64,000 nucleotides of DNA from Bradyrhizobium quebecense (GTDB lineage: Bacteria > Pseudomonadota > Alphaproteobacteria > Rhizobiales > Xanthobacteraceae), in NCBI RefSeq assembly GCF_013373795.3, contig NZ_CP088022.1, positions 8,501,501 through 8,565,500 of the forward strand. The letters run 5' to 3'. The notes under the pieces were generated by a model. It ran no database searches and had not been told where the DNA came from. It saw nothing but the letters and a program-made list of their open reading frames with translations. Shown here piece after piece: positions 1 to 9,369 of the stretch. Both the position numbers and the translations under genes were made by a program. Within the stretch, counting starts at the first letter, position 1; each line of letters begins with the position of its first letter.

Positions 1-76
1 GCCAAACAACGTCATCTACGTCGACTTCAAAGCGATCCGTAAAGCAAAGGAGGGTGCGTGCGAGCGCAGATCATAG
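1..76 (+). CDS. 3' end of an unidentified upstream gene
   Basis: An open frame enters from the left edge and stops at TAG 74-76. Its readable end contains NNVIYVDFKAIRK. It overlaps the next gene's GTG start by about 19 bases, as in tightly packed phage or accessory operons. No family can be named from 24 residues; the call rests only on the frame being open and on the overlap with a gene that has a good ribosome binding site. Confidence 0.3.
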   Translation, partial: PNNVIYVDFKAIRKAKEGACERRS

Positions 77-477
77 AGAAGCTGGAAGCCGGCCGCGTAC
101 GATCCGGCAAGTTCGCCAGCGTACCAGGATCAGGCCCCGGTGGGCTGTTCTTGGTGCAGGGCCCTTGCGGGAGTGAACTGAAAATCAGTGGCTTTGTCCG
201 TCCGGGCTGGGAGCAGGTCGCCGTTTCGACGCCGCGGCGTTGTCCGAACTGGCAAGAGATGTGCTTTGTCAAAGACTTGTTCTGGGATGAGGAGGAATGC
301 GTCATGCAATTGCATCCGCCGCATTCGCAGTATGTCAATAACAGCCGGTACTGCCTTCACCTCTGGAGACCCACTGATCGGCACATCCCAAGGCCGCCGC
401 CGAGCTTTGTAGGTATTGTTGGGCTAGGACCATCCGAAGCGGCAATGTTGTCTGCTAAGATTCGCGCGACGGTATGA
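58..477 (+). CDS. conserved hypothetical protein, DUF7694-like
   Basis: A 139-residue protein starts at GTG 58, five bases after a strong AAGGAGG. The central block (roughly residues 50-105) has the pattern WEQVAVS, CPNWQEMCFVKDLFW, EECVMQLHPP and NNSRYCLHLWRP, which I recognise from small proteins of phage and integrated elements grouped as DUF7694. Function is unknown. It has no signal peptide or membrane segment. The start is chosen from the Shine-Dalgarno spacing. Its overlap with the preceding frame suggests a short operon running in from the left. Confidence 0.7.
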   Translation: MRAQIIEKLEAGRVRSGKFASVPGSGPGGLFLVQGPCGSELKISGFVRPGWEQVAVSTPRRCPNWQEMCFVKDLFWDEEECVMQLHPPHSQYVNNSRYCLHLWRPTDRHIPRPPPSFVGIVGLGPSEAAMLSAKIRATV

Positions 478-1088
478 TGGTTTAGAGGACGAGGCAGAGC
501 GGGTGCAGAAAGATCGGTTCGGCGTCGCCGGAAGGCCGTGCAACCAGCTCACGTCGCAAGTGTTCTTCTGTGTGCGACGGACGGGAGGTCAACCCGGGAT
601 CACTGCCGCCAAGCGAGAGGCGGCAGTGGAGAGGATGTCTCACGCGGCTGGCCTCAGGGGGAGCTTCGACGACTTCTTGGCGATAATTCGCGCCGTCGGA
701 GTGATTATCAGGTCCGCAAGTCGGTCATTGCGCATCTCTCGTAGTCAGCCTGACCACCCGCCTTCGCGGGGCAAGCGCATCATGATCTATTCGCAAACGA
801 TATCGCGCGGCGAGCGGCCGCATTAGTGCTTCAGCCCTTGGTTCAGCACTTTGAGACCGATTCTGTGCCCGCGGCAGCCGACTTCAGCTTCCCAAGCGGA
901 AGCTGAGAGCGGAGCTTTGGCTAACCCGTCCTATTCGTGAGAGTGCTTTTTTAGTCCGCTTGATGTGGCCACACATCTGCTCTGACGAGGCGCGCGGGAT
1001 TGCCTTCGGCTTTTCACCGCCTGACGACCGGTACTTTGCAACGCGCTTGAGGTGTAGGTTGGGCGAACGGGGGCGGACGCCTCGCCGG
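478..1088. other. no supportable gene
   Basis: Short ORFs here lack recognisable domains, codon structure and ribosome binding sites. The right part probably includes the terminal sequence of the IS1380 element, but no inverted repeat could be matched by eye. Confidence 0.5.
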
Positions 1089-2441
1089 TCAAGGACCGAG
1101 CGGCAGCAGCGCGCCTGGCAAGCCGCGGATCAGGTCGGCTTCGGGACAGGCCGCGGCAAACGCAAGGCGAATGCGGCTCGTGGTCTCGACGACACGGGCA
1201 GCGAGTTTCAAGAGACGAAGACGCAGCGTCGCGAACTCGGCTGTGGCCAATTCCCGGGCTTTGGGAATCGCGTCGCGCACGGTCAGCATCAGCCAATAAG
1301 CGGCGGTGTGGAGAACGAGGCGGACTTGATTGGCGAGCGCCGAACGGCAGCTGGTGCGATCGGAGGCGAGCTGCGTCTTATGCAGCTTGATCAGATTCTC
1401 GGCTTGGCCGCGCGCGCAATACAGGCTGTCGTAGATCCACTCGGCCGAGCCGACATCGAGGCTGGTGACGACGAAACGGATGTCGAGGCCGAGCATCGTC
1501 GCCTCAATACGGGCGACGGTACGTCGTTCGCGATCCCAGGACTTTGCCTTGTGGCGCGTCTCGGTATAGCCACGCAGAACCGGCAGGTTCTCGATGGCGC
1601 GTCGCGTGCGGATGTCGTCGGCGGCCTCGTCGACTTTTCTGGCGAGCGGCTTGGTGCCGGACAGACCGAAGATGTAGTCGATGCCGTTGGTCTCGCACCA
1701 CGCCATTGCCTCCGGTGCCTCCGGCCGGGCATAGTGCCCGTCGCTACGGAACGTAATTCGCGTGTTGTGCCACCGCGTCCGGATATGCCGTATCAGGCGG
1801 CGCAGATGGGCACGCACCTCGACGCCGCCCGGCGTCTTGCCGGGCCGCAGCACGACCGCCACGGGCCGGCTCTTCTCCGTGTCGTAGACGTGGATCGGCA
1901 GGAAGCAGCGTTCGTCATAATGAGCGTTGAACAGCGAGAGCTGCTGATGGCCGTGGACGACATCGCAGGTATCATCGATGTCGAGCGTGACGGATGCCGG
2001 CTCGCGCGGGTAGCTATCCATCCATGCGTCGACCAAAGTGTAGGTCAGTCGGATCACGTCGCGCAGGCGCGGAGCATTCTCCAGCCGCGACAGCGTCGGT
2101 TGGGAACACAGATCGCGACCCGTGTCCGGCAGCCGTCCGCAGGCCAGCTTGAATGCGGGATCGGACCGCAGATGATCGAGGTCGTCGGCGTCCTCGTAGC
2201 CGCAGCAGATCGCGAACATGCGCGCGCGGAACATATCGACAAGGCTGTGCACGACCCGCGTCGGATCGCGCCGATCCGGGAACACGCGGGCCAAATTGTC
2301 GGCCAAGCCGAGACGCCGCTCGGCCATCGCCAGAAGCATCACGCCCCCGTTCGAGGTCAGCCGACCGCCATCGAAGGCAGCTGTGACTTTCTTGGCGTGA
2401 ACGGCTGGAAACGAGAAGGGCAGAATCGTATCATCGGTCAT
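1089..2441 (-). CDS. IS1380-family transposase
   Basis: A 450-residue DDE transposase that looks full length. Family features include the N-terminal block LTSNGGVMLLAMAERRLGL, the catalytic-region strand VTLDIDDTCDVVHG (first Asp), the ITFRSDGHYARPEA block (second Asp) and the C-terminal CARGQAENLIKLHKTQL block carrying the Glu. It cuts and re-joins element ends during transposition. No frameshift is visible, so the copy may be active. The terminal inverted repeats could not be placed. An 80-bp fragment of the same transposase gene recurs at 4212. Confidence 0.92.
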   Translation of the reverse strand: MTDDTILPFSFPAVHAKKVTAAFDGGRLTSNGGVMLLAMAERRLGLADNLARVFPDRRDPTRVVHSLVDMFRARMFAICCGYEDADDLDHLRSDPAFKLACGRLPDTGRDLCSQPTLSRLENAPRLRDVIRLTYTLVDAWMDSYPREPASVTLDIDDTCDVVHGHQQLSLFNAHYDERCFLPIHVYDTEKSRPVAVVLRPGKTPGGVEVRAHLRRLIRHIRTRWHNTRITFRSDGHYARPEAPEAMAWCETNGIDYIFGLSGTKPLARKVDEAADDIRTRRAIENLPVLRGYTETRHKAKSWDRERRTVARIEATMLGLDIRFVVTSLDVGSAEWIYDSLYCARGQAENLIKLHKTQLASDRTSCRSALANQVRLVLHTAAYWLMLTVRDAIPKARELATAEFATLRLRLLKLAARVVETTSRIRLAFAAACPEADLIRGLPGALLPLGP

Positions 2442-2881
2442 GGCGGGCGTGGTGTTCGCGGCTGAAGGTGATGGGGTTGGCTTTGCAACCGAATCCTACG
2501 CCGCATCAGCGCTTTACACCACGCTCGCCAGCCTCTCAGGCGCCCTCTGACGGATAAGACGGGCTAAGCGCGTTTGTTTCTTTGCCCCACTTCGTTCATT
2601 TGCTTGCACGTGATGACGGGCATGTCCGAAAGCTGATACTGATTGACCGCGAGAAGCCTCCGGGCGCTGTGAAAGCACATCGTTTTCCCGCGAACATCCA
2701 ATGACCGTCTGGCACGCAAGTTGCTGAGATATCGACGGCTTGGGTGCTTCTACGTTAGTGACGCTTACGAGACAATCAAGCCCCTTTCGTAGCGCCAACT
2801 CGCACGGGCGGCGATCCACCCCACCGTCCGTGCGTCTTTACTGTTGATCGGTCTCAGCCATCCATCACAGGGGATCATGCC

Positions 2882-3043
2882 GTGACCCGCGAAGAGGCTC
2901 TGACAAAGGCGATAGCGGCGCTTAAAGAATGGTCGGAGGGGAATATCTCGATTAGCGACGTGCTCGACGCGATTGTAGAGCTTCACAAGACTGTTCCGCC
3001 ACCCGAGCCCCCAAAGCCACCAAAACAGAAAGGCCTTTCATAG
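2882..3043 (+). CDS. small hypothetical protein
   Basis: A 53-residue ORF opens with GTG 2882 and ends at TAG 3041-3043. Residues 1-38 would form amphipathic helices (REEALTKAIAALKEW, SDVLDAIVELHK) followed by a proline-lysine tail (PPPEPPKPPKQK). A nearby ATG at 2877 is out of frame and stops at once. The ribosome binding site is weak. The regular helix pattern and proline-rich tail look coding, but no family is recognised. Confidence 0.4.
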   Translation: MTREEALTKAIAALKEWSEGNISISDVLDAIVELHKTVPPPEPPKPPKQKGLS

Positions 3044-3366
3044 CATTCCGCTCTCTATTGCCTGCGTGCGTACAAGGGCGAGATGCAGCCGTGATGGCGC
3101 GCTCGTGCGTGCGGTTGTCGAAGAGCTATTCCATTGAACCTGAACTCGCGACGTCCATCTTTATTTTGAGGATAGCCAAAGTACGTGGTCTTGAATGCCG
3201 TGATCGAGAACAGCGCAAGCGTTGCTCGAGTAGCCTCTTCCCAGAGCACAACGCAGCCGTGGCATGTCATTTGCTTAGATCACAACGAAGGCTCAAACGC
3301 CCAGCCCCCTCTGCGTGCTGGATAGGACTCGCCTTCGCAAGCTTAGCAAACCAACAGGAGGAAAAT

Positions 3367-3816
3367 ATGGGTCTTTACCTTATCGAGTACAAACAAGACC
3401 GAAACTTCGTGCTCGGCGTGAAGGATCAGCAAGACGGTGCGGCGGTCGTGCTGCGGAAGAAAGATACGCCTCTCCGTTACGTTCTCTGGGACCTCAACTT
3501 CGATACTGGAGCGATTACACTGAACTCGAGCGGGGGCAATCTCGCGGTCGGCACCGATCGCGTCGCGCCGGAGGCTCTCCTCTCGCTCAAAGTGTATAAC
3601 CCAGCCATCCAAAGTCAGCGGTGGGAATTTCTCAAGAGCCCCGGCTTCATCCTTAGCCTCCCGGATAACAGTCTGTGTATCGATAATAAGACTCGTGGCA
3701 CGAGTGACGGCAACCCGGTTTGGCTGTTCAAGTTCAACGGCTCGCCCGCGCAGCAATGGAACTTCGTTCCCTTGATGAACCTGCGGGCCTTGGAAGTTGC
3801 GGAGAATGCGGCCTGA
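3367..3816 (+). CDS. ricin-type beta-trefoil lectin domain protein
   Basis: A 149-residue protein starting at ATG 3367 behind AGGAGG. It is essentially one beta-trefoil: repeated short blocks such as SQRWEF (about residue 80) and AQQWNFVP (about residue 132) are the QxW signature of the ricin B family, which binds sugars. No signal peptide is visible, so it is either cytosolic or exported by a non-Sec route. It stands alone between IS remnants. In this island a sugar-binding protein could act at the plant or cell surface, but that is inference. A longer in-frame extension to 3058 lacks a ribosome binding site. Confidence 0.75.
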   Translation: MGLYLIEYKQDRNFVLGVKDQQDGAAVVLRKKDTPLRYVLWDLNFDTGAITLNSSGGNLAVGTDRVAPEALLSLKVYNPAIQSQRWEFLKSPGFILSLPDNSLCIDNKTRGTSDGNPVWLFKFNGSPAQQWNFVPLMNLRALEVAENAA

Positions 3817-4211
3817 CGCCGTTCGGCCGCTCGGCTCCTCAATGGCGACGGGTAGCGGTACGCGACAATGCGGCGGCGAGCATTCCGGTTGTGAATATTC
3901 GCCGCCACAGAACCGGACGTTGCGCAGCCGTGCAACTCAACCGTAAGGTCGGCCGTTCGCTTGGTCACCAATTGTGTCGGTCTGCGCTCACCAACTCATT
4001 GACCTATTCTCCGCCCGGGCTCAGGTCGGAGTCCCTTGACTGACGAGGCTTCTGGATAAAGTTGGCTTCTTGTGCTGCCATCGGCGGCGCGTTCAGTGGT
4101 TTGGTGGCACACCACACCTCTCGATTGGACTAATGTCCCCGAGCTCTTTCCATCTGCGAGGCGCTCCAAACCCTCAAAGCCCGGGGTGTGAGGCTTGCAC
4201 TGACCAGTTCC
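3817..4211. other. no gene seen
   Basis: The short frames here have no domain content. The interval ends at a relic of the IS1380 transposase gene. Confidence 0.5.
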
Positions 4212-4291
4212 CCGAGCCGACATCGAGGCTGGTGACGACGAAACGGATGTCGAGGCCGAGCATCGTCGCCTCAATATGGGCGACGGTACGT
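4212..4291. repeat. 80-bp relic of the IS1380 transposase gene
   Basis: These 80 bases match 1445-1524, inside the IS1380 transposase gene, at 79 of 80 positions by eye (one C/T difference). The relic is fused directly to the IS256 fragment that follows, so it marks a recombination scar. Confidence 0.9.
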
Positions 4292-4777
4292 TGCCAGATC
4301 CACAAGGCACGCAACATCATGGAACGCCTGCCGAAAGAGCATCATGCGGCCACCCGTCGGGTGCTGCGCCAGGCCTGGGAGCTCAATGACGCCGACAAGG
4401 CTGAAAAATTGATCCGCAATCTCGCCCGTCGACTCGACGAGCAATGGCCCGGTGTAGCGGCGAGCATCCTCGAAGGCCTCGACGAAATCCTGACTGTCGT
4501 CCGGCTGAAGCTGCCGAAGGAGCTTCGTCGATCGCTCGCCTGTACCAACATCGCCGAGAACATGATGGGCACCATTCGCGGCGTCACGCGCAACATCAAA
4601 CGCTGGCGCGATGCCGGTATGGCCTTGCGATGGGTCGCGGCCGGCATGATCGAGGCCAACAAGGGCTTCCGACGATTGAAGGCGCATAAGCAATTGTCGG
4701 TTCTGCGTGCGGCCCTTCAAGCTCGCCACGATCGCATGACGATCAAGCCCGTTGCCCACGTCTCGAGGGCCGCGTAA
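4292..4777 (+). pseudogene. IS256-family transposase, C-terminal fragment
   Basis: About 160 residues of the C-terminal half of an IS256/mutator-type transposase are present. The frame begins with QIHKARNIMERLP and runs through TNIAENMMGTIRGVTRNIKRW, the family's conserved block around the catalytic Glu, and then RWVAAGMIEANKGFRRLK. The N-terminal half with the first two Asp residues is missing. The upstream side is an IS1380 relic, so the copy is inactive. Confidence 0.88.
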
Positions 4778-4890
4778 CATTCATTCCGGCAACGTCGGCC
4801 CGACGTAGTTCAACACTGATCGGGACATCCCGGACGTGACCCAAGACCTTTTCGACGGGCCAAGGCGGCCAATGAGAAACCGTTCGAGCA

Positions 4891-5844
4891 TCACTTATTT
4901 TGAATGAGCAAGCGCTTCGGGGGCGTGAGGTATCGATATTTGCCGGTAAGCGTTCCATTGACGAACTGGAGGCCGTGATCGCCATAGATCATATCCTCAC
5001 GCACGTAGCCGTCCGCTATGGCCACTTGATTGTTGCCGCCAACTGTCTTCCGGGTAGTCTTCAACCCATGGCTGGCTGGCGGCGAGCCGAGCATTTCAAC
5101 TATGGCATCGCGTGGTGTGCCCAATTTCAAGGTATCAAATTGTTTGACAGGAATCATCCCGGCTACCTTGATGGGCTCGGCTCTCATTCGCGGGAGATCT
5201 TCAGATCCAATTGGCTTACGAACCACAACTTTCTCGAGGCAGTGTGAATGGATTGGAATGCCAGGGTGCGAGTCCCATTTGATGTAATGATCGGAGCGCA
5301 AGATCGCCCAGCCCGCTTCTGTATAGATGGCCTCGAGCTCGCCGCGCTGGAACGAGTTTTTGTGACCAGATGCCAAAGCCTCCTTCGAAATAGGATGGTC
5401 TGGTTGATCGAGCGTGTTTGTGAAGCAATGAAATCCACCAGGCCGCGTTCGATTCATTAAGGCCGTGACGAGCGGCTTCCAGACTCCCCGTTCCGTGAAA
5501 TGCAATACGCAATGCGCTATAAAGACGTCCAGGCAAGCAGGCGGCCGGAAGTCTTCAACGCGAGCGACCCCACTCGCTATGTTCACGCCAAGATCACCTG
5601 CGAGCCGGTTCAGCTTGGAGATAGCGGTTTCGGAGATGTCGGTCGCGATCACCTGATGATCAAAATGGGCCAAATAGAGGGCATTGCGGCCTTCCCCGCA
5701 ACCCAGCTCCACAACCACGCTCTTCGTGCGGAGAGCTGGTGCTATCTCGAAGATTTCGGGACTGGGACCACCCATACACGATACGTTGGCTTCGGCGTAG
5801 CCAGAGTTCCACCAGAATGGTGAATGCTTCGCGACCTCTTGCAT
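4891..5844 (-). CDS. SAM-dependent methyltransferase, TehB-like, with C-terminal BamE-like domain
   Basis: A 317-residue protein. Residues about 40-190 are a class I methyltransferase: motif I is VVELGCGEGRNALYLA, followed by ATDISETAI and DVFIAHCVLHF, closest in style to TehB-type enzymes. From about residue 225 an extra domain with LGTPRDAIVEMLGSPP and EDMIYGDHGLQFVNG resembles the SmpA/BamE fold. I chose ATG 5844, preceded by GTGAGG, over the GTG at 5856 that overlaps the upstream stop. It follows the radical SAM gene by a few bases, so the two form one transcription unit and probably modify the same small molecule. The substrate is unknown. Confidence 0.72.
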   Translation of the reverse strand: MQEVAKHSPFWWNSGYAEANVSCMGGPSPEIFEIAPALRTKSVVVELGCGEGRNALYLAHFDHQVIATDISETAISKLNRLAGDLGVNIASGVARVEDFRPPACLDVFIAHCVLHFTERGVWKPLVTALMNRTRPGGFHCFTNTLDQPDHPISKEALASGHKNSFQRGELEAIYTEAGWAILRSDHYIKWDSHPGIPIHSHCLEKVVVRKPIGSEDLPRMRAEPIKVAGMIPVKQFDTLKLGTPRDAIVEMLGSPPASHGLKTTRKTVGGNNQVAIADGYVREDMIYGDHGLQFVNGTLTGKYRYLTPPKRLLIQNK

Positions 5845-5852
5845 ACTGCACC

Positions 5853-6049
5853 TCACGCTACCTTATATTGCTCTTCGAGAGCCACGATCGTGTCCGAGTA
5901 AAACGCTCTCGCCACGATGCTAGAATATTTGAATCCCGCGTGAGTCAGTTGATAAGTATCACCGTCGGCCAAGTCGACGAGTTGCAGACATTCGAGCGCT
6001 TTGAGCTCTTCGCTGAAATCGACCGTCAGTTCGCGACCGAATACTGAAG
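5853..6049 (-). pseudogene. HemN-like radical SAM protein, 3' part cut off by IS66
   Basis: This is the C-terminal winged-helix-like end of the radical SAM protein whose 5' part lies at 10192-11355. It reads VFGRELTVDFSEELKALE through YQLTHAGFKYSSIVARAFYS and stops at TGA 5853-5855. Removing the element at 6050-10191 and one copy of the 8-bp duplication restores an uninterrupted frame across the junction (RSYASVFGREL). The stop overlaps the region of the downstream methyltransferase start. Confidence 0.85.
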
Positions 6050-6171
6050 GTACGCATCCGGCGGGCCTTACGATTACCCACATCTTTTGAGGTGCGCTGA
6101 GCCGAAAAACTTGAGTCGCCAGAATCGCTTGTGATTCTTTGATGGGCACCTGATTCGAGAAGAGGTGCTCT

Positions 6172-6748
6172 ATGGGACACACTTCACGCGCCCGGGATGA
6201 GAAGGCGCATCGGTTGGCGTCTGACGTTGTGACTTGGTTTGACCGTGAAGCTGCGCTTTGCGAATTCCAGGACGCTCGACTTGGCGAGAGATTTCGTATG
6301 CTGCTGAAGCAGATTGGTGGAGACATCGGACAGAGCATCCCGATGGTTTGCCAAGACTGGGCGAATACCAAGGCGGCCTATCGTTTCTTCTCCAATGAAC
6401 GAGTAGGCGAGGCCGATATCCTGTCTGGTCATTTTAAAGCGACGCGGGAACGTATCGCGGCTGCGAAGGGGCCTGTTCTTGTCCTGCATGATACGACCGA
6501 ATTCACCTATCAAAGGGAGCGCCCGGATCTGATCGGGATGATTAAGCGCATCCCCAAAAGCAACTCTCGAAGATTGGACGGGAAACCCCAAACGTACACG
6601 ACATGCGGAATATTGATGCATTCGAGCCTTGCGGTGACCCTCGAGGGGCTTCCACTGGGGCTCAGCGCTGTGAAGTTCTGGACCAGAAAGAAATTCAGAG
6701 GGGTCGCTGCGCTCAGGCGCGAGGTCAACCTGACACGGATCCCCATTG
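6172..6748 (+). pseudogene. IS4-family (IS50/Tn5-like) transposase, N-terminal fragment
   Basis: About 190 residues match the N-terminal region of Tn5-type transposases: WFDREAALCEF, QDARLGERFRMLLKQIG, SIPMVCQDWANTKAAYRFF, VLVLHDTTEF (catalytic Asp region) and FRGVAALRREVNLTRIPI. The frame then runs into IS66 tnpA sequence, so the later catalytic residues are absent. The exact junction near 6748 is estimated from where the two protein patterns change. Confidence 0.85.
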
Positions 6749-6864
6749 GCCGCGCGTATTGGATTGATCGAGATCGACCTCGGTAACCGGCGACGGATCC
6801 GAGTGGATTCGCACGTCGATCCAGAAGCGCTGGCGCGGGTCCTCGAGGTACTTGAGCGCCGATG
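6749..6864 (+). pseudogene. tnpA: IS66 tnpA (OrfA), 3' fragment
   Basis: The readable frame is LIEIDLGNRRRIRVDSHVD followed by PEALARVLEVLERR and stop. This is the usual C-terminus of IS66 TnpA. Its stop overlaps the tnpB start, as is normal in IS66. The rest of tnpA was replaced by the IS4 fragment. Confidence 0.8.
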
Positions 6865-7209
6865 ATTGCCATACCGGGTAATGTGCGGGTGTGGCTTGCG
6901 ACCGGCCACACCGATATGCGCCGCGGCTTCCCGAGCCTCGCGCGTCTGGTCCAGGAGAGTTTGAAGCGTGATCCGCATGCCGGTGATCTCTATGTTTTTA
7001 GAGGCCGCCGCGGCGACCTGATCAAGATCATCTGGCATGATGGCCAAGGCGCGTGTCTGTTCACGAAGCGGCTGGAGCGAGGCCGCTTTTTGTGGCCATC
7101 AATGGCGGACGGCGTTGTGACGATCAGCGTTGCGCAGCTATCCTATCTCCTCTCCGGAATTGATTGGCGGATGCCGCAGGCAACCTGGCGTCCACAGGCT
7201 TCCGGTTAA
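6862..7209 (+). CDS. tnpB: IS66 TnpB (accessory transposition protein)
   Basis: A 115-residue protein with the family pattern VWLATGHTDMRRGFPSLARLVQ, DLYVFRGRRGDLIKIIWHD and LERGRFLWPS. It is the IS66 Orf2 protein, an accessory factor of unknown mechanism needed for transposition in characterised IS66 elements. It looks full length and overlaps the tnpA stop, but its partners TnpA and TnpC are broken here. Confidence 0.92.
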   Translation: MIAIPGNVRVWLATGHTDMRRGFPSLARLVQESLKRDPHAGDLYVFRGRRGDLIKIIWHDGQGACLFTKRLERGRFLWPSMADGVVTISVAQLSYLLSGIDWRMPQATWRPQASG

Positions 7210-8079
7210 ATCGAGCGGGATTTTTTGCGACGAATATGGTTGATTCGTCCTCGTGACGACGCCCGCCGATCCGCTTCCCACCGACCTTGCCGCAGCACAC
7301 GCGATGATCATTGCGCAGCGCGAGCAGCTGACGCTGGCGAAGAGCGAGGTGACCGTCGGCCGGCTGGAGATCGAGCGGCTGAAGCTGATGCTGGCCAAGG
7401 CACGGCGAGAACAGTTCGGGCAATCTTCTGAGCGCGGCAAGCTGCTGGTCGAGCAGCTCGAACTCGCCATCGAGGATCTTGAAGAGACCCAGGCTGAGCA
7501 GGAAACCAAGGCCGAGCTCGCAGCGCCGGAAGCCGCCAAACAGCAGCGCGTGCAAAATCCACGGCCGCCGCGACGTCCGTTGCCGGACAATCTGCCGATC
7601 GAACGCATCGTCGAACCCGCTCCTTGCGTATGTGGCAAGTGCGGCAGCGAGCGACTGCACAAGCTCGGCGAGGTGGTATCGAAGACCCTGGAATGTGAGC
7701 CGCGGCGCTGGAAGATTATCGAGCATGTCCGCGAAAAGTTCTCCTGCCGGGATTGTGAGGCAATCACCGAGGCGCCGGCGCCCTCCCATCCGATCCCGCG
7801 AGGCTTTGCCGGGCCGAGCCTGCTGGCGATGGTGCTGGTCAACAAGTTCCTGCTGCACCAGCCGTTGAACCGACAGAGCAAGACCTATGCCCGCGAAGGG
7901 ATCGAGATCGACGTCTCGACCCTGGCGGATCGGATCGGCGCCTGCGTGGTCGCACTCGATCCCATCATTGAGGCGATCCGGATCCACGTCATGAGCGCGG
8001 AACGCATCCACGCCGACGATACGACGGTGCCGGTGCTGGCCAAGCTCAAGACGGTTACCGGCCGGATCTGGACCTATCT

Positions 8080-9369
8080 ATGGACGGTCCCCGCCTTGCA
8101 AGGCCATTTGCTTTGTTTCGGCTAACGATCGTTTGCAGCTATCTATCCGGCTTTATGGCAATGCCACGAGCCTTGATGAGATCCGCGGATCGGCGCCCAA
8201 CTACGTTGGCGAGCTCTGAAGCTCGATAGGTCCAACGGGCTTAGCCGACCCCGGTCCGACCGGTTGCCATCACTCTGCTTTTGCCCTCGCAAACGGAACC
8301 ACGCCCGATTTATACTTGCGGGCGGTACTCTTCACCATTGGCCATGATGGCCCAAGCGATCCGTGCAGTTTTGTGAGCAAGCGCTACCGTCACGACATTG
8401 AAGGGACGCCTGTCGAGCAGCTCTCTTATCCAAGTATTGGGGACCTGATGGATACGGACGCGATGAACGGCCGCTCGGGCGCCATGTATCAGCAACTTAC
8501 GAATGTAGCCGTCGCCGCGCTTGCTGATACCACCCAACCGCTCTTTTCCCCCGGTCGAATGCTGCTTTGGTACTAGTCCAAGCCAGGCAGCGAAATGCCT
8601 TGCCGACGCGAACTGTTGTGGATGGTCGACAGACGCCGCTAGGGCAGTGGCGGCAAATGGGCCGATGCCCGCCACCTTCATGAGACGCCGACAGACTTCA
8701 TTGTCTTTGGCAGTTGCAAGGATCATCTTTTCGTAGCTTTCAATGTGTAGCTCAAGGTCTTCGATCTGATCGACAAGGATTGAAAGGGCGCTACGCGCGC
8801 TCTGTGGAATACGCTCGTCAACGTCCACGAGTGCCATGAGCTCTCTCGCGTTTGCTTTTCCCTTTCCGGTCACGATCCCTAACTCGCCCAAATGACCGCG
8901 CAGAGCATTTATCGCGCCTGTGCGTTGTCGAATAAGCAAATCGCGCGTGCGATGTAGCATTAAAATTCCCTGCTGCTCGACGGTTTTTACAGGGACAAAG
9001 CGCATGCCAGGTCGTTGGACGGCCTCCCAGCACGCCTCCGCATCAGCAGCATCATGCTTGTTTGTCTTCACGTAGGCTCGTACGTAGCGGGCCGGCATAA
9101 GACGTGCTTTGTGTCCAAGCTTCATCAGTTCACGAGCCCAATGATGTGCGCTGCCGCAAGCCTCAAGACCAACGAGACAACTTGGAAGCCGTGAAAAGAA
9201 ATCGAGAACCTTCCCGCGGGCGAGCTTCTTGCGGACGATTTCTCCATCCGCCGTAATCCAATGGATTTGAAACCAGCTCTTCGAGATATCGAGCCCAATT
9301 GTCATCATAGCCATAGCTTGTCCTCCTTCTGGGTGCTCTTTCGAGCTTATCAGGGCGGGGACCGTCCAT
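8080..9369 (-). mobile_element. IS110-family element, IS1111-like with terminal inverted repeats
   Basis: A perfect 16-bp inverted repeat (ATGGACGGTCCCCGCC at 8080-8095, complement at 9354-9369) brackets the transposase gene. IS1111-type members of IS110 carry such subterminal repeats, whereas most IS110 elements lack them. From the reading frame of the disrupted tnpC the inserted DNA spans about 8077-9378, so the repeats lie a few bases inside the ends. Confidence 0.82.
8310..9314 (-). CDS. IS110-family transposase (DEDD type)
   Basis: A 334-residue protein starting at ATG 9314, six bases after GAGGAC. The N-terminal DEDD nuclease-like domain shows TIGLDISKSWFQIH, GLEACGSAHHWAREL and KTNKHDAADAEACWEAV. 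The C-terminal Transposase_20 domain shows VAGIGPFAATALAASV, FAAWLGLVPKQHSTGGKERL and GDGYIRKLLIHGAR. The protein appears complete and the element may be active. It lies antisense inside IS66 tnpC. Confidence 0.93.
   Translation of the reverse strand: MAMMTIGLDISKSWFQIHWITADGEIVRKKLARGKVLDFFSRLPSCLVGLEACGSAHHWARELMKLGHKARLMPARYVRAYVKTNKHDAADAEACWEAVQRPGMRFVPVKTVEQQGILMLHRTRDLLIRQRTGAINALRGHLGELGIVTGKGKANARELMALVDVDERIPQSARSALSILVDQIEDLELHIESYEKMILATAKDNEVCRRLMKVAGIGPFAATALAASVDHPQQFASARHFAAWLGLVPKQHSTGGKERLGGISKRGDGYIRKLLIHGARAAVHRVRIHQVPNTWIRELLDRRPFNVVTVALAHKTARIAWAIMANGEEYRPQV

Noticed and set aside
503..826. 107-codon plus-strand ORF after the DUF7694-like gene
   Set aside because: No start signal, no family pattern and composition like the surrounding non-coding DNA.
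960..2465. 501-codon plus-strand ORF
   Set aside because: It is the antisense shadow of the IS1380 transposase, which has clear catalytic motifs; the plus-strand translation has none.
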